Shown piece by piece: positions 8,722-18,920 of a stretch of 64,000 nucleotides of DNA. The position numbers were made by a program, and so were the translations under genes. Positions within the stretch are counted from its first letter, which is position 1. Every line of letters begins with the position of its first letter. The stretch is from JAHHTP01 sp964587555. Its GTDB lineage: Bacteria; Bacillota; Clostridia; Oscillospirales; Ruminococcaceae. Below the pieces are notes generated by a model that ran no database searches, had not been told where the DNA came from, and saw only the letters and a list, made by a program, of their open reading frames with translations. The stretch covers positions 1-64,000 of the forward strand of contig CAZPLR010000007.1 in the NCBI GenBank assembly GCA_964587555.1, given 5' to 3'.

Positions 8722-11700
8722 ATGGCTATCTACCAGAAACTATCTCTAAGCGCAGGCGGCGGTATCATTTCAACTGCGCAGCAGGCGGAGCAGTCCGGCA
8801 CGGCGAACATTCTCATTGGACTTGGCGGTACCGGTATTTCCTGCCTGCGCTCGATTAAGCGCGCGGTTTATGAAAGACTTCAGCCGGACGATTTAAAGGT
8901 TGACCCGCCGGAGTATAAACATATCAAGTTTTGGGCGATCGACTCGGATACCAATGATCTTGGCAAGCCGGAGGAGGTTGACTGCATCCCAGAAACAGAG
9001 TTTTTCAAAATCTCCAGCAATGATATTGAGAGCGCGATCCGTAATGAGCTGGTGATGGCAGCAAAGCCGGAGCTAAGCTGGATGCGCAATCAGGAGATTG
9101 ACGTTCCGGCGCTTGCGGCGGGCGCGGGCGGTAAGCGCCAGATCGGGCGTTATTTGATCATGGACCGCTCCTTCTCCTTTATCAGTGAGCTTGTGAATAA
9201 GATCAACAACGCAAAGGCGGGGTTAGGCGCGACCAGCGTTGGCGTACATATCTTTGCCGGCCTTTCCGGCGGCACCGGTTCGGGAACCTTCTTGGACATC
9301 TGCTATATGGCGCAGAAAGCGATGTCGCTTGCGGGCGCGACCGGAAACGATAAGATTTACGGCTATTTCTTCCTGCCGGACGTTAACCTCTGCCGCGTGA
9401 CCGATCCCGCGACCCGCGCATATATCCCGCGCAACGGCTATGCTGCGCTCAAAGAGCTGGATTACTGTATGCAGCTTGAAAAAAACGGCGGTGCGTTTGA
9501 GCAGCTTTACGGCAACGGGACAAAGATTTCTTGGCATCGTCCGCCGGTTGATCTTTGCCATTTGGTCAGTGCGACCAATACCGTCGGCGCGGTACAGCAA
9601 AACGGCTATGAGTATGCGATGAATGTTGTGACCGACTATGTGATGGAATTTTTAGCGAAGTCCAACGGCTTTACCATCGCCTCCCATCTGTCCAACGTGT
9701 CGGCGAAGGTCGCTACGGTACAAAAAACGCATGGTGCCTGCAACCAGTATTTCGTTATCGGCGCTGCCAACGCGCAGGTGCCGTTAAAGGAGATCAACAC
9801 CTTCTTGGCAAGCGCGCTGTTCCATCGCTTTGCGGTGCTCAACGGCAGAAAGCCAAGCGGCAAGGAGCTAAACGATTTTGCAAACGAGGTCGGGCTGGTT
9901 TATGAGAACATGTACCGCGTGATCAAGAGCGCGGCGGGCGGCGATTTTACGCCGAGCGGCGTGACGCATCAGGAGGTCAAGGAGAACGGTAATCGCGCCA
10001 TCGAGCAGCATTACGAGAGAGAACGCGATAACATGATGGGCGGCATTGAAACGAAGGTGCGCGCGCTTTCTGATCCGCGCGTGGCGGATTCCTATATCAA
10101 CCGTATCTGCTCGGCGCTCAACGCCCGCATCTGCCAGCCGCAGTTTGGCCCGTATTTTGCAAGTCAGATCTTAAACGCGGCGCAGGAGCAGAATCTGCTC
10201 AATATTGTTGACGGACTGATTAAGAATAACTCCGAGCGGTTGAATTATGAAAATATGCAGTCGCAGCGGCTTTGGGACGAGTACCACAGCACCAATAATG
10301 CGCAGAAATCCAAGCCGAATAAGAAGACGGTTTCCGCTTATGAAAACGCGCTGCTGAATCTGGATATGCATGAGATCGAGATGGACGTATTCCAGCAGAT
10401 CGGCAAGATGCTTGTGACTTTAAAAGAGCAGATCGTTTCGGCAAGCACTACCTTCTATTCGGTCTTTGCCCGCGTGATTACAAACCTTTCCCAAACCTTT
10501 GAGGGCAACTATGATGTCCTGAATGCACAGGCGCCTGTCGCTGCGGTCGCCAATCCGTATGTCATGCCGTTGGTTACGATGAATCAGATCCGCCCGACGC
10601 TGGAAAAATATGTCGAAGGTATGAATTTGGACGGCATGATCCAGTCGTTTATGGGCTATCTCCTGCAAAACAGCGCGGCGTGGCGCGACGGCGATGAAAC
10701 AAAAATTTCCCGCGTTGTCACCGAGTACTTTGTCAAACAGGCGTTTGCCGATTTTGCAAACCGCAATATCATGAATTATCTGCAGGATATTTACGGCACG
10801 TCGAATGTTCCGCAGCTTACAGAGCATATTTATAATGACTATATGCAGCCGCTGATGGATAAGGCGGAGCCGTTGTTCTGGAACAATAACGCTTATTTCT
10901 CGACCGCAAGCGCGGGTAAAATGGGCTATGTTTCGGTCCCGAACACCGCTCCGGCGATCGTGGGCGCGGCGACCAATTTGGTCAATAATGCCTCCACCGC
11001 CGGCTTGCAGAGCCGCCAGACCGCGCTTTCCGACCGCATTTATATCATGCGCAGCTTCTGCGGTCTGCCGATGTTTGCATACCACGCGCTGCTCAATTAC
11101 GAAAGCGAGTATTGGAAGGCGCAGGAGGTCGGCCGCCACTATTATGAAGGCAAGCCGCAGCCGCCGGAAGGTAATCCGGTTTGGGATTGGAGGACGCTGC
11201 CGAGCGTAATTCCGCAGAGTCTTTGCTCGAACGCGATGCCGGATGAGGTCAAAAGTGATGTTGCCGAAGGCAGACAGTTGTTTCAGATCGCGGTACAGCG
11301 CGGCTTCATCCGTCCGGAAACGCAGGGCAGCAGCACGATGCTCCTTTATAGACCGTCTGACGCCTATTTGCAGCAGCTACAGGCGATGATCGAGAAGGGC
11401 GATCAGCTTTACGCGGTCAGGGATGCGATGAACGGCGGCATGCTGAAGAATCAGTTGGAAAAGCTGATTGCCGCGCCGGACGTTACCCCAACGAATTATA
11501 AGATCCAGTGCGACGCGGTTGGCGTCGCCGTTCCGGAGGTCAGACAGAATATCGTCTGCGACTACTTTGTTTCCTCTCCGGTATTCCGCGCGACGGTTAA
11601 GCAGGCGGTTTCCATGCTGCTTTCAGCAAACGAGCTTTTGGCTCGCTTGACCGAGCTTGGCGAGATGGGCAATGTGCAGCAGAATTATTTTGACGCGCTG

Positions 11701-12078
11701 TTTGCGGGAATGTTTGTCGTATCCGGTCCGAAGGTCAGCTATACGATCAACAATATGGGAATGAAGGAAGAAATCCCGCTGAGTCTGCCTACCATGCCTT
11801 ACGGCATGATGCCGCTTTATCAGGCGTACCTGAACTATACCCAGTTAAAGCCTGAAATGCTCTCCGCAATCAAGGAAGAGAGTGACAAGCGCAAAAATAG
11901 CGCCGCGCCGCAGATGATCGCCGCGCTGAAAGCGTTTAAGACGGGACTAAACCAGAATTATATGCAGTTTATGCAGAGCAACGCCAGAAAGCATCCGGCG
12001 GAGTACGATAAGATCATCCAGTTCTTTGTTGACCTGATGACCGCTTTGCAGACTACTGCGCCGCTTTACGGATTATAA
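8722..12078 (+). CDS. Large tubulin-like GTPase (Tubulin_2-type)
   Basis: An 1118-residue protein. Its N-terminus has a glycine-rich nucleotide site (GLGGTG, residues 33-38), an acidic segment FWAIDSDTNDLG, and the tubulin/FtsZ signature as GGTGSGT at 183-189. This is the pattern of the tubulin-like (Tubulin_2) family, far larger than FtsZ (~350-400 aa) or TubZ. The long C-terminal part (about residues 420-1118) is mostly helical and not recognised. Family members are thought to bind GTP, possibly assembling filaments or scaffolds; assembly by this one is inference. Ribosome binding site AAGGAGAG. It sits between the VWA protein and two unrecognised proteins in one operon. Confidence 0.8.
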   Translation: MAIYQKLSLSAGGGIISTAQQAEQSGTANILIGLGGTGISCLRSIKRAVYERLQPDDLKVDPPEYKHIKFWAIDSDTNDLGKPEEVDCIPETEFFKISSNDIESAIRNELVMAAKPELSWMRNQEIDVPALAAGAGGKRQIGRYLIMDRSFSFISELVNKINNAKAGLGATSVGVHIFAGLSGGTGSGTFLDICYMAQKAMSLAGATGNDKIYGYFFLPDVNLCRVTDPATRAYIPRNGYAALKELDYCMQLEKNGGAFEQLYGNGTKISWHRPPVDLCHLVSATNTVGAVQQNGYEYAMNVVTDYVMEFLAKSNGFTIASHLSNVSAKVATVQKTHGACNQYFVIGAANAQVPLKEINTFLASALFHRFAVLNGRKPSGKELNDFANEVGLVYENMYRVIKSAAGGDFTPSGVTHQEVKENGNRAIEQHYERERDNMMGGIETKVRALSDPRVADSYINRICSALNARICQPQFGPYFASQILNAAQEQNLLNIVDGLIKNNSERLNYENMQSQRLWDEYHSTNNAQKSKPNKKTVSAYENALLNLDMHEIEMDVFQQIGKMLVTLKEQIVSASTTFYSVFARVITNLSQTFEGNYDVLNAQAPVAAVANPYVMPLVTMNQIRPTLEKYVEGMNLDGMIQSFMGYLLQNSAAWRDGDETKISRVVTEYFVKQAFADFANRNIMNYLQDIYGTSNVPQLTEHIYNDYMQPLMDKAEPLFWNNNAYFSTASAGKMGYVSVPNTAPAIVGAATNLVNNASTAGLQSRQTALSDRIYIMRSFCGLPMFAYHALLNYESEYWKAQEVGRHYYEGKPQPPEGNPVWDWRTLPSVIPQSLCSNAMPDEVKSDVAEGRQLFQIAVQRGFIRPETQGSSTMLLYRPSDAYLQQLQAMIEKGDQLYAVRDAMNGGMLKNQLEKLIAAPDVTPTNYKIQCDAVGVAVPEVRQNIVCDYFVSSPVFRATVKQAVSMLLSANELLARLTELGEMGNVQQNYFDALFAGMFVVSGPKVSYTINNMGMKEEIPLSLPTMPYGMMPLYQAYLNYTQLKPEMLSAIKEESDKRKNSAAPQMIAALKAFKTGLNQNYMQFMQSNARKHPAEYDKIIQFFVDLMTALQTTAPLYGL

Positions 12079-12092
12079 GCTTTATGACGCGC

Positions 12093-12144
12093 CCGGGCAG
12101 CCAAAAATAGTTGCCCGGACGGCGTTTCCCTGTTGTGAAACAGG
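12093..12144 (+). other. Two small intergenic hairpins
   Basis: CCGGGCA/TGCCCGG (12093-12099 with 12112-12118) and CCTGTT/AACAGG (12129-12134 with 12139-12144) lie between the tubulin-like gene and the next ORF. A weak T-rich stretch follows the second, so partial termination is possible. Confidence 0.45.
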
Positions 12145-12180
12145 AGCTATTTTATTGGGAAAGGCAGGATTGAGCCTCTT

Positions 12181-14037
12181 ATGATCCACCGGCTGAATCA
12201 ATATTTTATCGAACAGATGAGGGAAAAGTCGTATGCGATGATGCCTGCCGCTGTTTCCAGCGTCCCGAATTACCCTGCCTGCGTCGTTTATTTGACCCCA
12301 TCGGCAAAGGAGCGGCACGAGCAGCTTATCCAGTGTCTGCGCCGCATCTGGCGCGGCGGGGTGAACGACCTGTGCTGCTATGAAACGGTGTTGGAAAACG
12401 GCGGCTGCCGGATTTCACGCGCCGACGGCGGGAGGATTAATCTCTTAGCCGAAATTCAGCGGATGTTTTCAACGCAGACGAAGTTTCACAGCCGTTCCGG
12501 AATGAATATTTACTGCGTGCTTGACAGCGCGGATATCAAGGATATCCGCGATTTTGCGGGATGCATTAACATGGCATGCTACTTTAAGCAATGCGCCAAA
12601 ATAAAAAATTCCAGCTTGTTTTTGCTGCTGATACTGGATGAGTCGCTGCTGATGCAGCAATACGCCAACCAGATACGCGCTTGGATGCGCGGACAGTACC
12701 AAAATCTGTTAAAGCATCTGACCAGCGTCTGCCTGATTAGCAATCGCTGCGGGGACGGCACGACGCTTGACAGCTACCAGACGACTCTTGCCGCAGCCAA
12801 TGCGATCCTTTTGACCAACACCCATAACGAGGGCGTCGCGGCTCGTATGCAGGCGTTTAGAACCGCGCGCTTTTTTACGTTGGCGCATTCCAGCCTGCAA
12901 AAGCCGGTGGATGAAATCGGCTGGGTCGCTTTAAAGAATATAGTCGAACGGCTGTGCGCAATGAATGCGCCGGTACAGACCGATAAAGCAAAGCTGGCAG
13001 AATTGCTGCATCTTTCGCCGGATGGGTGCTTTACGACCCTAGAGCCGTGGGAAAAGCAGCGATTTGGGGCGCTGCCTTCCGCGCAGGAACTGGAGCTTTT
13101 TCCGCGGAGAGAGCCGTATGACGGCGTCAGCCTTACGGATCTGTCTTATGCAGAGTTTGATAAATTGACGATGGGCAGTATGGAGGGCTTTTTGGAGGCT
13201 TATCGTGCCGACAGCGCCGGAGCGGAGTTTATCAGCCAAGCGGCGGCGAGCTATCAGGCGCAGCTTTCCGCAGAGCTGCCGATAAGCGTGCTGGCGGGGC
13301 TTTCCGAGAGTGCGGTTCATACGCTGTTTTTTGAAACGCATGCCGCCGCCGCATATCAGCAATCGCCGGTTTTGACTGCGCTGAAATGGATTGTGCATAA
13401 GCAGTGTTCGGATATGGTGCGGACGGCGTTTTATGAGGCGGTCTGTAATTTGATTGTACAAGCGAAAAAGCAGGTTGTGTTTTATAAAAATTTGCAGGCG
13501 CAGCTGCTTTCGGATTACGGCTTCATCCATTTTTCCCCGAATGTTGAGCAATACTATGGCGTGATTACCCAGCGGTATCTGGATGCTGCCGCAGTCGGTC
13601 AGGAACAGAATCTCAAGTGCTTCCAAAACGCGCTGCTAGACGAAAGTCAGATCGAGGAGAACCTAAAGCGCGTGCTGGATGAGCTTATTTCCTCAAACGA
13701 AAGCTTTTACACCGCGTTTGATGAGGAAATGCGGATGCGTATCGGTAAGGCGGACTATGCCACCGTCGCCGCCGCTGTCCAGAATAAGCTGCTGGGACAT
13801 GGAAGCGGCAACAATGCCTGCTGGAACACGCCGTATCCGCTTTCGCCTTTTTACCGCGCGATCCTGATGAACCTTTCGCTCGACGAAAAAGGCAGCTTGC
13901 TTACGCAGCAGCTAAAGAGCATGTTCCAAGGGCAAAACGTGGAGTATTTCAACACTGGTAATTCCGACGCGGTGGAGTCGGTGACGGTCTTTTTGATCGA
14001 GCCGGCGCATCTATTCGGCTCCAATGAAGAGATGTAG
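12181..14037 (+). CDS. Unrecognised 618-residue protein of the tubulin/GTPase operon
   Basis: No family recognised. The protein is soluble and alpha/beta in its first ~270 residues, with hydrophobic strands (NIYCVLDSADI, SSLFLLLILDESLL, TSVCLISNRCGDG) alternating with helices, suggestive of a P-loop-like or Rossmann-like sheet but with no Walker motif. The C-terminal half is helical. No signal peptide or membrane helix. The start has a weak ribosome binding site, so translation may depend on upstream genes or be low. Its place directly after the tubulin-like gene makes it a candidate adaptor or partner of that protein. Confidence 0.7.
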   Translation: MIHRLNQYFIEQMREKSYAMMPAAVSSVPNYPACVVYLTPSAKERHEQLIQCLRRIWRGGVNDLCCYETVLENGGCRISRADGGRINLLAEIQRMFSTQTKFHSRSGMNIYCVLDSADIKDIRDFAGCINMACYFKQCAKIKNSSLFLLLILDESLLMQQYANQIRAWMRGQYQNLLKHLTSVCLISNRCGDGTTLDSYQTTLAAANAILLTNTHNEGVAARMQAFRTARFFTLAHSSLQKPVDEIGWVALKNIVERLCAMNAPVQTDKAKLAELLHLSPDGCFTTLEPWEKQRFGALPSAQELELFPRREPYDGVSLTDLSYAEFDKLTMGSMEGFLEAYRADSAGAEFISQAAASYQAQLSAELPISVLAGLSESAVHTLFFETHAAAAYQQSPVLTALKWIVHKQCSDMVRTAFYEAVCNLIVQAKKQVVFYKNLQAQLLSDYGFIHFSPNVEQYYGVITQRYLDAAAVGQEQNLKCFQNALLDESQIEENLKRVLDELISSNESFYTAFDEEMRMRIGKADYATVAAAVQNKLLGHGSGNNACWNTPYPLSPFYRAILMNLSLDEKGSLLTQQLKSMFQGQNVEYFNTGNSDAVESVTVFLIEPAHLFGSNEEM

Positions 14038-14079
14038 AGCGGCTTGACGCAATCTGTAAAGAAAGGAAACGCATAAGGC

Positions 14080-14754
14080 ATGAACGTCGTTTTTTATCCG
14101 TTTGATCCGCAGCACTATTTGATGAATCTGCGGCTGAATCTATCCGGCGCGCTGCAATCTGACAGGATGGGGGATCAGTACTGCTTGATTTTAAGACTGC
14201 CGTATCAGCAGGACTACTCGGTTATCACCGGGCAGATCTTTTTACAGATGCTTCAGGCAAACGCGCAGGCGATGCTTTCCCAGTGCAATCAATTTATCAA
14301 GGTGGGGGAGAATGCCGACGTGGGGCTTTTCATTCACGGCGCTGTTGTTACCGGTTTTCAAGTGATGGGCGCGCAGAGTAAAGCGGCGTCCTATGCAATG
14401 TTCTGCTGTGTGATTGCCAAGGATCCGCAAAGCGGGCAAAGTACGCTCTGCGTTTATGTAAATCCCAACGGGCTGTTTATGGACAATGTCTGCAACGTGC
14501 CAGCGGTCATGCAGCTTCATGTTGCGCCGGAGGTGATCGTTAAGCACCGGCGGGAGCGTTCGACCGGATTTTTCACTGTGGATTTTGCCGGCTGCAGCGA
14601 GGTTGGCGAAGGAAATATCTGGTACATGGTTCCGGGATCGAATCTGCGGTATCCGATCAATAGCCGCATGATCGAGCAAAAGAGAATCTATATTAAAACG
14701 GATCAGCCGCCGGTCTTTCAGAGCGCGGGCGGCGTTAGAATAGAGCTGATATAA
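14080..14754 (+). CDS. Unrecognised 224-residue protein of the same operon
   Basis: No family recognised. A compact soluble protein, probably beta-rich at the C-terminus. It has no membrane segment, nucleotide-binding motif or obvious catalytic residues. AGAAAGGA precedes the ATG. It lies 42 bases after the 618-residue ORF and 21 bases before the zinc-ribbon GTPase gene. A small adaptor or regulator of the adjacent GTPase is a reasonable guess only. Confidence 0.7.
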   Translation: MNVVFYPFDPQHYLMNLRLNLSGALQSDRMGDQYCLILRLPYQQDYSVITGQIFLQMLQANAQAMLSQCNQFIKVGENADVGLFIHGAVVTGFQVMGAQSKAASYAMFCCVIAKDPQSGQSTLCVYVNPNGLFMDNVCNVPAVMQLHVAPEVIVKHRRERSTGFFTVDFAGCSEVGEGNIWYMVPGSNLRYPINSRMIEQKRIYIKTDQPPVFQSAGGVRIELI

Positions 14755-14775
14755 GGAGAGAAAGGAAGGATCTTC

Positions 14776-16317
14776 ATGCCGATACAGGGCAGATATAGAA
14801 TCACTTGTCCCTATTGTTTTGAGGTATTTGAGGATACCAAGGTACATTTTCGTGTAAAGACCGTGCATAAGCCGGGGACGCAGGCGCCGCTGCCGGAGGG
14901 CTATGATGACTGGGACGAGGTCGCCTCCCGTTTTCCGAGCGGTAAGCAGAAGGAACAGCTGATGGCGGAATTCAAGCGTTATCAGTTTTTCACGTTGCAT
15001 CCGGATGAGCAGTATGAGAATTTCTGGCTCTCCTACGGCGGCGTAAAAACCGAGCGTCGGCCGGAGGATTCCATCGACGAGATCGAGCCGTATTTGCGTC
15101 CGGTGGTCGACCCGAATAACGCAATGCATCAAGCGTATTTGCGCCGCTCTTCCACGCTGGATGACGGAAGCTATAACTACCTGCATTTCGATGGGGACGG
15201 TATGGCGGATGCAATCTGTGATTACGATGGCAAGGTCAGCACCATGCGCGTCTGCCCAAGCTGCCATAACCCATTGCCGATCCACTATGGTAAGAATCCG
15301 GTTAAGTTTATCTCGGTGATCGGCATTTCGGGCGCAGGAAAAACGGTATATCTCTCGCAGCTTGTTCGTAATATTGTGATGAGCTCTGCAAAGGTCGGCC
15401 TGACCGCTTTTGTTACCAGCAATTCCACAAGACAATTCCTAAAAGAAAACCCGGTGCAGATGAATTTCCCGCTGCCGGGCTCCACCCAGCCGGAAAACTT
15501 TGTGCAGCCGCTGTTTTATGATTTGGCAAGCGCAAAGCCGGACGGCACCAAGCAGATCAATACGATGGTGCTTTATGATATCGCGGGTGAAAACTGCACC
15601 GACGCCGCAAAGATGGCAAGCTTCGGTAACTTTGTGCGTCATTCCGACGGCATTATCCTGCTGCTCGATCCGAAGCAGCTTCCGTTTGTTAATAACGATG
15701 GTTACGGTGATATCGAGCAGGTCACTGCGGTTTTGGATACGCTGTATCTGACCATCACCGGCAGCCGCACCGAAAAGAGTAAGATTCCGCTTGCAGTCTG
15801 TATCCCAAAGGCGGATAAGCCATCGATTCAGCAGATGTTCACCTATAATCCAAACGAAGACGTGGTTTGGTATCAGCCGCCGACACCGGAGAAAAAGCAC
15901 TTCTGGGGCAAAAAGCCGACGCCGCCGCCAATGCAGTGCAAGCAGGATTTGAATGTGCAGCAGCTGATGATGGAGGATGTAAAAAATTTGGTGAATCCGC
16001 AGACAAGGCTGCCGGTTCCGGTGTTCTATGCCACCGATTATAACGCGATCTCCCGTAAATTAGAGCGCATGGTCGCAAAATATGTCCCGCAGCTTGGCGG
16101 ACTGCTGCAAAGCAGCTATCAATGCTTTAACTTTTTCGCCTTTTCCGCGTTGGGCTGCGACGTCGTAGAACGTGAGGATGACAACGGCTTAAAGCTCAGC
16201 TATCCGGTCAGCGCGATCAGCCCAAAGCGCATCGAAGAACCGCTGTTCTGGATGTTCTGCCAATTTGGATATATTTCACCGAATGAGCCGCTTTACAGAC
16301 CGTTTGAGAAGCAGTAA
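14776..16317 (+). CDS. Zinc-ribbon P-loop GTPase, DO-GTPase2/TRAFAC-like
   Basis: A 513-residue protein. Two CxxC knuckles (C11/C14 and C160/C163) can form a split zinc ribbon around an inserted helical segment. The GTPase core follows: Walker A GISGAGKT at 183-190, a G3-type DIAG at 268-271 within LYDIAGEN, and PKAD at 344-347 in the G4 position normally [NT]KxD. This order resembles the double-GTPase-2 type found beside GAP1-like genes in bacterial conflict gene clusters. The next gene here is GAP1-like, which strengthens the call. Proline for Asn/Thr in G4 may alter base specificity. The protein is predicted cytoplasmic. Confidence 0.75.
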   Translation: MPIQGRYRITCPYCFEVFEDTKVHFRVKTVHKPGTQAPLPEGYDDWDEVASRFPSGKQKEQLMAEFKRYQFFTLHPDEQYENFWLSYGGVKTERRPEDSIDEIEPYLRPVVDPNNAMHQAYLRRSSTLDDGSYNYLHFDGDGMADAICDYDGKVSTMRVCPSCHNPLPIHYGKNPVKFISVIGISGAGKTVYLSQLVRNIVMSSAKVGLTAFVTSNSTRQFLKENPVQMNFPLPGSTQPENFVQPLFYDLASAKPDGTKQINTMVLYDIAGENCTDAAKMASFGNFVRHSDGIILLLDPKQLPFVNNDGYGDIEQVTAVLDTLYLTITGSRTEKSKIPLAVCIPKADKPSIQQMFTYNPNEDVVWYQPPTPEKKHFWGKKPTPPPMQCKQDLNVQQLMMEDVKNLVNPQTRLPVPVFYATDYNAISRKLERMVAKYVPQLGGLLQSSYQCFNFFAFSALGCDVVEREDDNGLKLSYPVSAISPKRIEEPLFWMFCQFGYISPNEPLYRPFEKQ

Positions 16318-16401
16318 GATTTTCCTTTCGGAAAATGGAAAATGGGTTCGTGTCTGCGCCAGAAGGCGTTCAGACCAGTTCAGAAAGGAATGGTCATAGA
16401 A

Positions 16402-18909
16402 ATGGAAAAGATAGCGCAGTTTTCGCAGTGTTATTATACCAGCACCGGCGGATGGAACGCAGTGGGGTCAGCAGAGCTTCCGCCGCAGGAAAAGCAGTCG
16501 TTTGCCGCCATGCAGTCCTCCAACGCGCCGAGCAACCAGCATTATACCACGCCGGACGGCAAACCGTTAAGGCTGCTGGAGTTTGAATCGGACGGTAAGT
16601 ATGCCTTTATTACCCGCTGCCAGTACGGTTTGGTTGACCTACGCGGCAGACCGAATATGTTCGCGCATGGATTTGCCACAGAGTGGAAACGCGAGCTGAT
16701 CGCCGATCCTGCCGCGCTCTGCTTTGTCGCGGACGAAAGCTTTGCCGCAGATAAGGCGGCGGTGCAGCTTGAAATGCAGCCGACCTGCGTGCCGATTCAC
16801 GGCTTTGCCGCCGCGATGCAGGAGGCTGGCTTTGCATGGAATCATTTTGCGGTTTTGACCTTGGCGGTTTATGCCGCCTTTGAGCGCAACGATGGAAAAT
16901 CGCTGTATGTTGTGACCGACGCCGAGGGCAGGGCGCTCAGAGCGCTGATTTACTGCATCTATCTTTCGATGCCGTATTCTATCCGCGTCAAGCTGTCGTT
17001 TGCCGACGCCGCCGTACCGGGCGCAAAGGCAAAGACGGTTGTCTTTATAAAGCCGGGTATGCCGCTTCCAAACGGCGCGGCGTATTTTATGCTGCAAAAC
17101 GGCGAGAACAACATCTTAACGCCGGAATGGCTGAAAAAGAATAAGAAAAACCAATTTATGCGCAATTTTGGCAGCATGAACGGCTCGGACGCGGCGCAGC
17201 AGTATTTTGCGGCGCTGGATAAGCGTCTGGCCGCAATGGGCAAGCCGGGAACCACCTCCTACAAGCTTTTATATCTTGCAGATGTGCTGATGCTGATGGA
17301 TGAAAACGCGCCGCTTCCGGCGGATGATCTCAGTCTGCTTTACGCCATGCTTGGCGCGCCGGCGCCGAACGCCGCTTATATGGACGAATATATCGCTAAG
17401 CTTTTTACGCGCATTTTGGACGCCGGGACGGAGTTGAACGACGAGCTGACGGCGCTGGCTTTGCAGCGTTTTGCTCAAACGGAAAATCCGTCGCTGATCG
17501 CGGTTCGGCTGCGTTTCCGCTTAATCCGGATGCTAAGCGCGCCGCTTGACGATGCGGTAGCGGACTTTGTCGATATCCGCCGCCACGAGAGCGATAACGA
17601 ACAATCGCGCGCCGATTATAAAAAAGCGGTTTCATTCCTTTATGAAAGCGAGAAAGGAAAGCAGATCCTCGGTCTGGCAATCCGCGCGCTGTTTGTCGAG
17701 ATGCAGCATAAGACCTATGAATCGTTGAGCGCCGTTTGCCGCGACTGTAAGAAGCTTGGGTTCTCTGCGGAGGACAATATGCAGTTCGCGCTGGAGCAGG
17801 CGTATCAGATATTCCACGCCGCGTTTTATGGAGCAGGCAGCAAAACTGAGATTTATCAGGCATTGACCGGCTTTTTAGACCAGAATTTCCCGCAGAGCGC
17901 AACGCAGGAGCTAAAGCGGCGGGCAAAGCAGGATTACTGGGATCATTACGATTTGACCTCCTATTCCAAAGAGAAACATTCGGAATATATCGTTTATCAG
18001 CTGAAGACCCATCCGGCGTACCAAAAGGCGCTGCATTACGCCGAGATACGCAAAAAGCAGAAGCAGCTAAATCCGGACGAGATCGCCCGCGTCTACCTTG
18101 CGCTGCTTTCGAAGGAGGATATGCCGCTGACCGATAAGGAGCGGGATTTCCTGTTGGAAAGCTGTAAGAATGCTTGCGATATTTCAAACGAAAGCGAATC
18201 AGCCAAGCTTTACGGCAGCGCGATGGTGCGGCTTTCCTGCTATCAGCATAAGCGTAAAAAGACGACGCTGCTGGCATTTTTGGGTCAGACGTCGGTCTCG
18301 GCGGATACAGAAGACTGGTATCAGATCCTAACTGGAGCGCCGTGTTTTATGGAGGAAGGGGAATTAAGCGAGGAGCGGATTGAGAAATTCTGTACCCGTA
18401 TTCAGACGGAAGGGAGAGAATCCTTCTCTGAGCGCGAAAAAACTCTTTCTACCGCGATTTTAGCGGCGTATCAAAGCATTTATGCTGAGAAAAAGCGGCA
18501 GGAAAAGGATCTTTTGAAAGCGCAGCGGGAGGAACAGCGCCGTCAACGGAAGGAGCAGGGAGGCGTATTCCAAAAGCACGGCGGCATGAACCGCCGTGAA
18601 GAGGAGCAGGATGCGGCTGTTGAGGAACCGTTACCGCAGGAGGAGTATTCCGACGGATGGAGCAGAAGCTATGCCGCCGCATGGCAGGAGAGCGCGCCGC
18701 AGGAGGAAAAGCCGCAGGAAAGGCCATCCCAGATGGAAAGCGACGTGATCTACAGCGGACGTGATCTGAACGAGATGAACGCTGCGCCGGCGCCAAGACC
18801 AAATTGGCAGGAAACGTCCTACAAATCTTCTTATGAGGAAGAGGAGCCAGTCGAGGAGGAGCCGAAAAAGAAAAAGCTTTCGGACTTTTTTGGCAAATGG
18901 AAAAAGTGA
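16402..18909 (+). CDS. GTPase-associated protein 1 (GAP1)-like protein
   Basis: An 835-residue protein. Its N-terminus has the pattern I associate with GAP1-N domains: YYTSTGG (11-17), a loop leading to LLEFESDGKYAFITRCQYG, and RPNMFAHGFATEW (83-95). A long helical region follows. The tail from about residue 690 is very charged, with a coiled-coil-like EKKRQEKDLLKAQREEQRRQ segment and a glutamate-rich linker ending in lysines. GAP1-type proteins occur beside P-loop GTPases and are thought to be partners or regulators. I chose ATG 16402, 12 bases after AAAGGA; in-frame ATGs at 16342 and 16390 lack a usable site. The family call is from memory and should be tested by profile search. Confidence 0.65.
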   Translation: MEKIAQFSQCYYTSTGGWNAVGSAELPPQEKQSFAAMQSSNAPSNQHYTTPDGKPLRLLEFESDGKYAFITRCQYGLVDLRGRPNMFAHGFATEWKRELIADPAALCFVADESFAADKAAVQLEMQPTCVPIHGFAAAMQEAGFAWNHFAVLTLAVYAAFERNDGKSLYVVTDAEGRALRALIYCIYLSMPYSIRVKLSFADAAVPGAKAKTVVFIKPGMPLPNGAAYFMLQNGENNILTPEWLKKNKKNQFMRNFGSMNGSDAAQQYFAALDKRLAAMGKPGTTSYKLLYLADVLMLMDENAPLPADDLSLLYAMLGAPAPNAAYMDEYIAKLFTRILDAGTELNDELTALALQRFAQTENPSLIAVRLRFRLIRMLSAPLDDAVADFVDIRRHESDNEQSRADYKKAVSFLYESEKGKQILGLAIRALFVEMQHKTYESLSAVCRDCKKLGFSAEDNMQFALEQAYQIFHAAFYGAGSKTEIYQALTGFLDQNFPQSATQELKRRAKQDYWDHYDLTSYSKEKHSEYIVYQLKTHPAYQKALHYAEIRKKQKQLNPDEIARVYLALLSKEDMPLTDKERDFLLESCKNACDISNESESAKLYGSAMVRLSCYQHKRKKTTLLAFLGQTSVSADTEDWYQILTGAPCFMEEGELSEERIEKFCTRIQTEGRESFSEREKTLSTAILAAYQSIYAEKKRQEKDLLKAQREEQRRQRKEQGGVFQKHGGMNRREEEQDAAVEEPLPQEEYSDGWSRSYAAAWQESAPQEEKPQERPSQMESDVIYSGRDLNEMNAAPAPRPNWQETSYKSSYEEEEPVEEEPKKKKLSDFFGKWKK

Positions 18910-18920
18910 TATAAAAATAT

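Noticed and set aside
10420..11139. 239-residue minus-strand frame inside the tubulin-like gene
   Set aside because: Antisense shadow of a long real gene with shadow-type composition.
14242..15435. 397-residue open frame on the minus strand
   Set aside because: It lies opposite the well-supported 224-aa and GTPase genes, has arginine/histidine-rich shadow composition and no ribosome binding site.
17405..18277. 290-residue minus-strand frame inside the GAP1-like gene
   Set aside because: Proline/arginine/serine-rich antisense shadow with no start signal.
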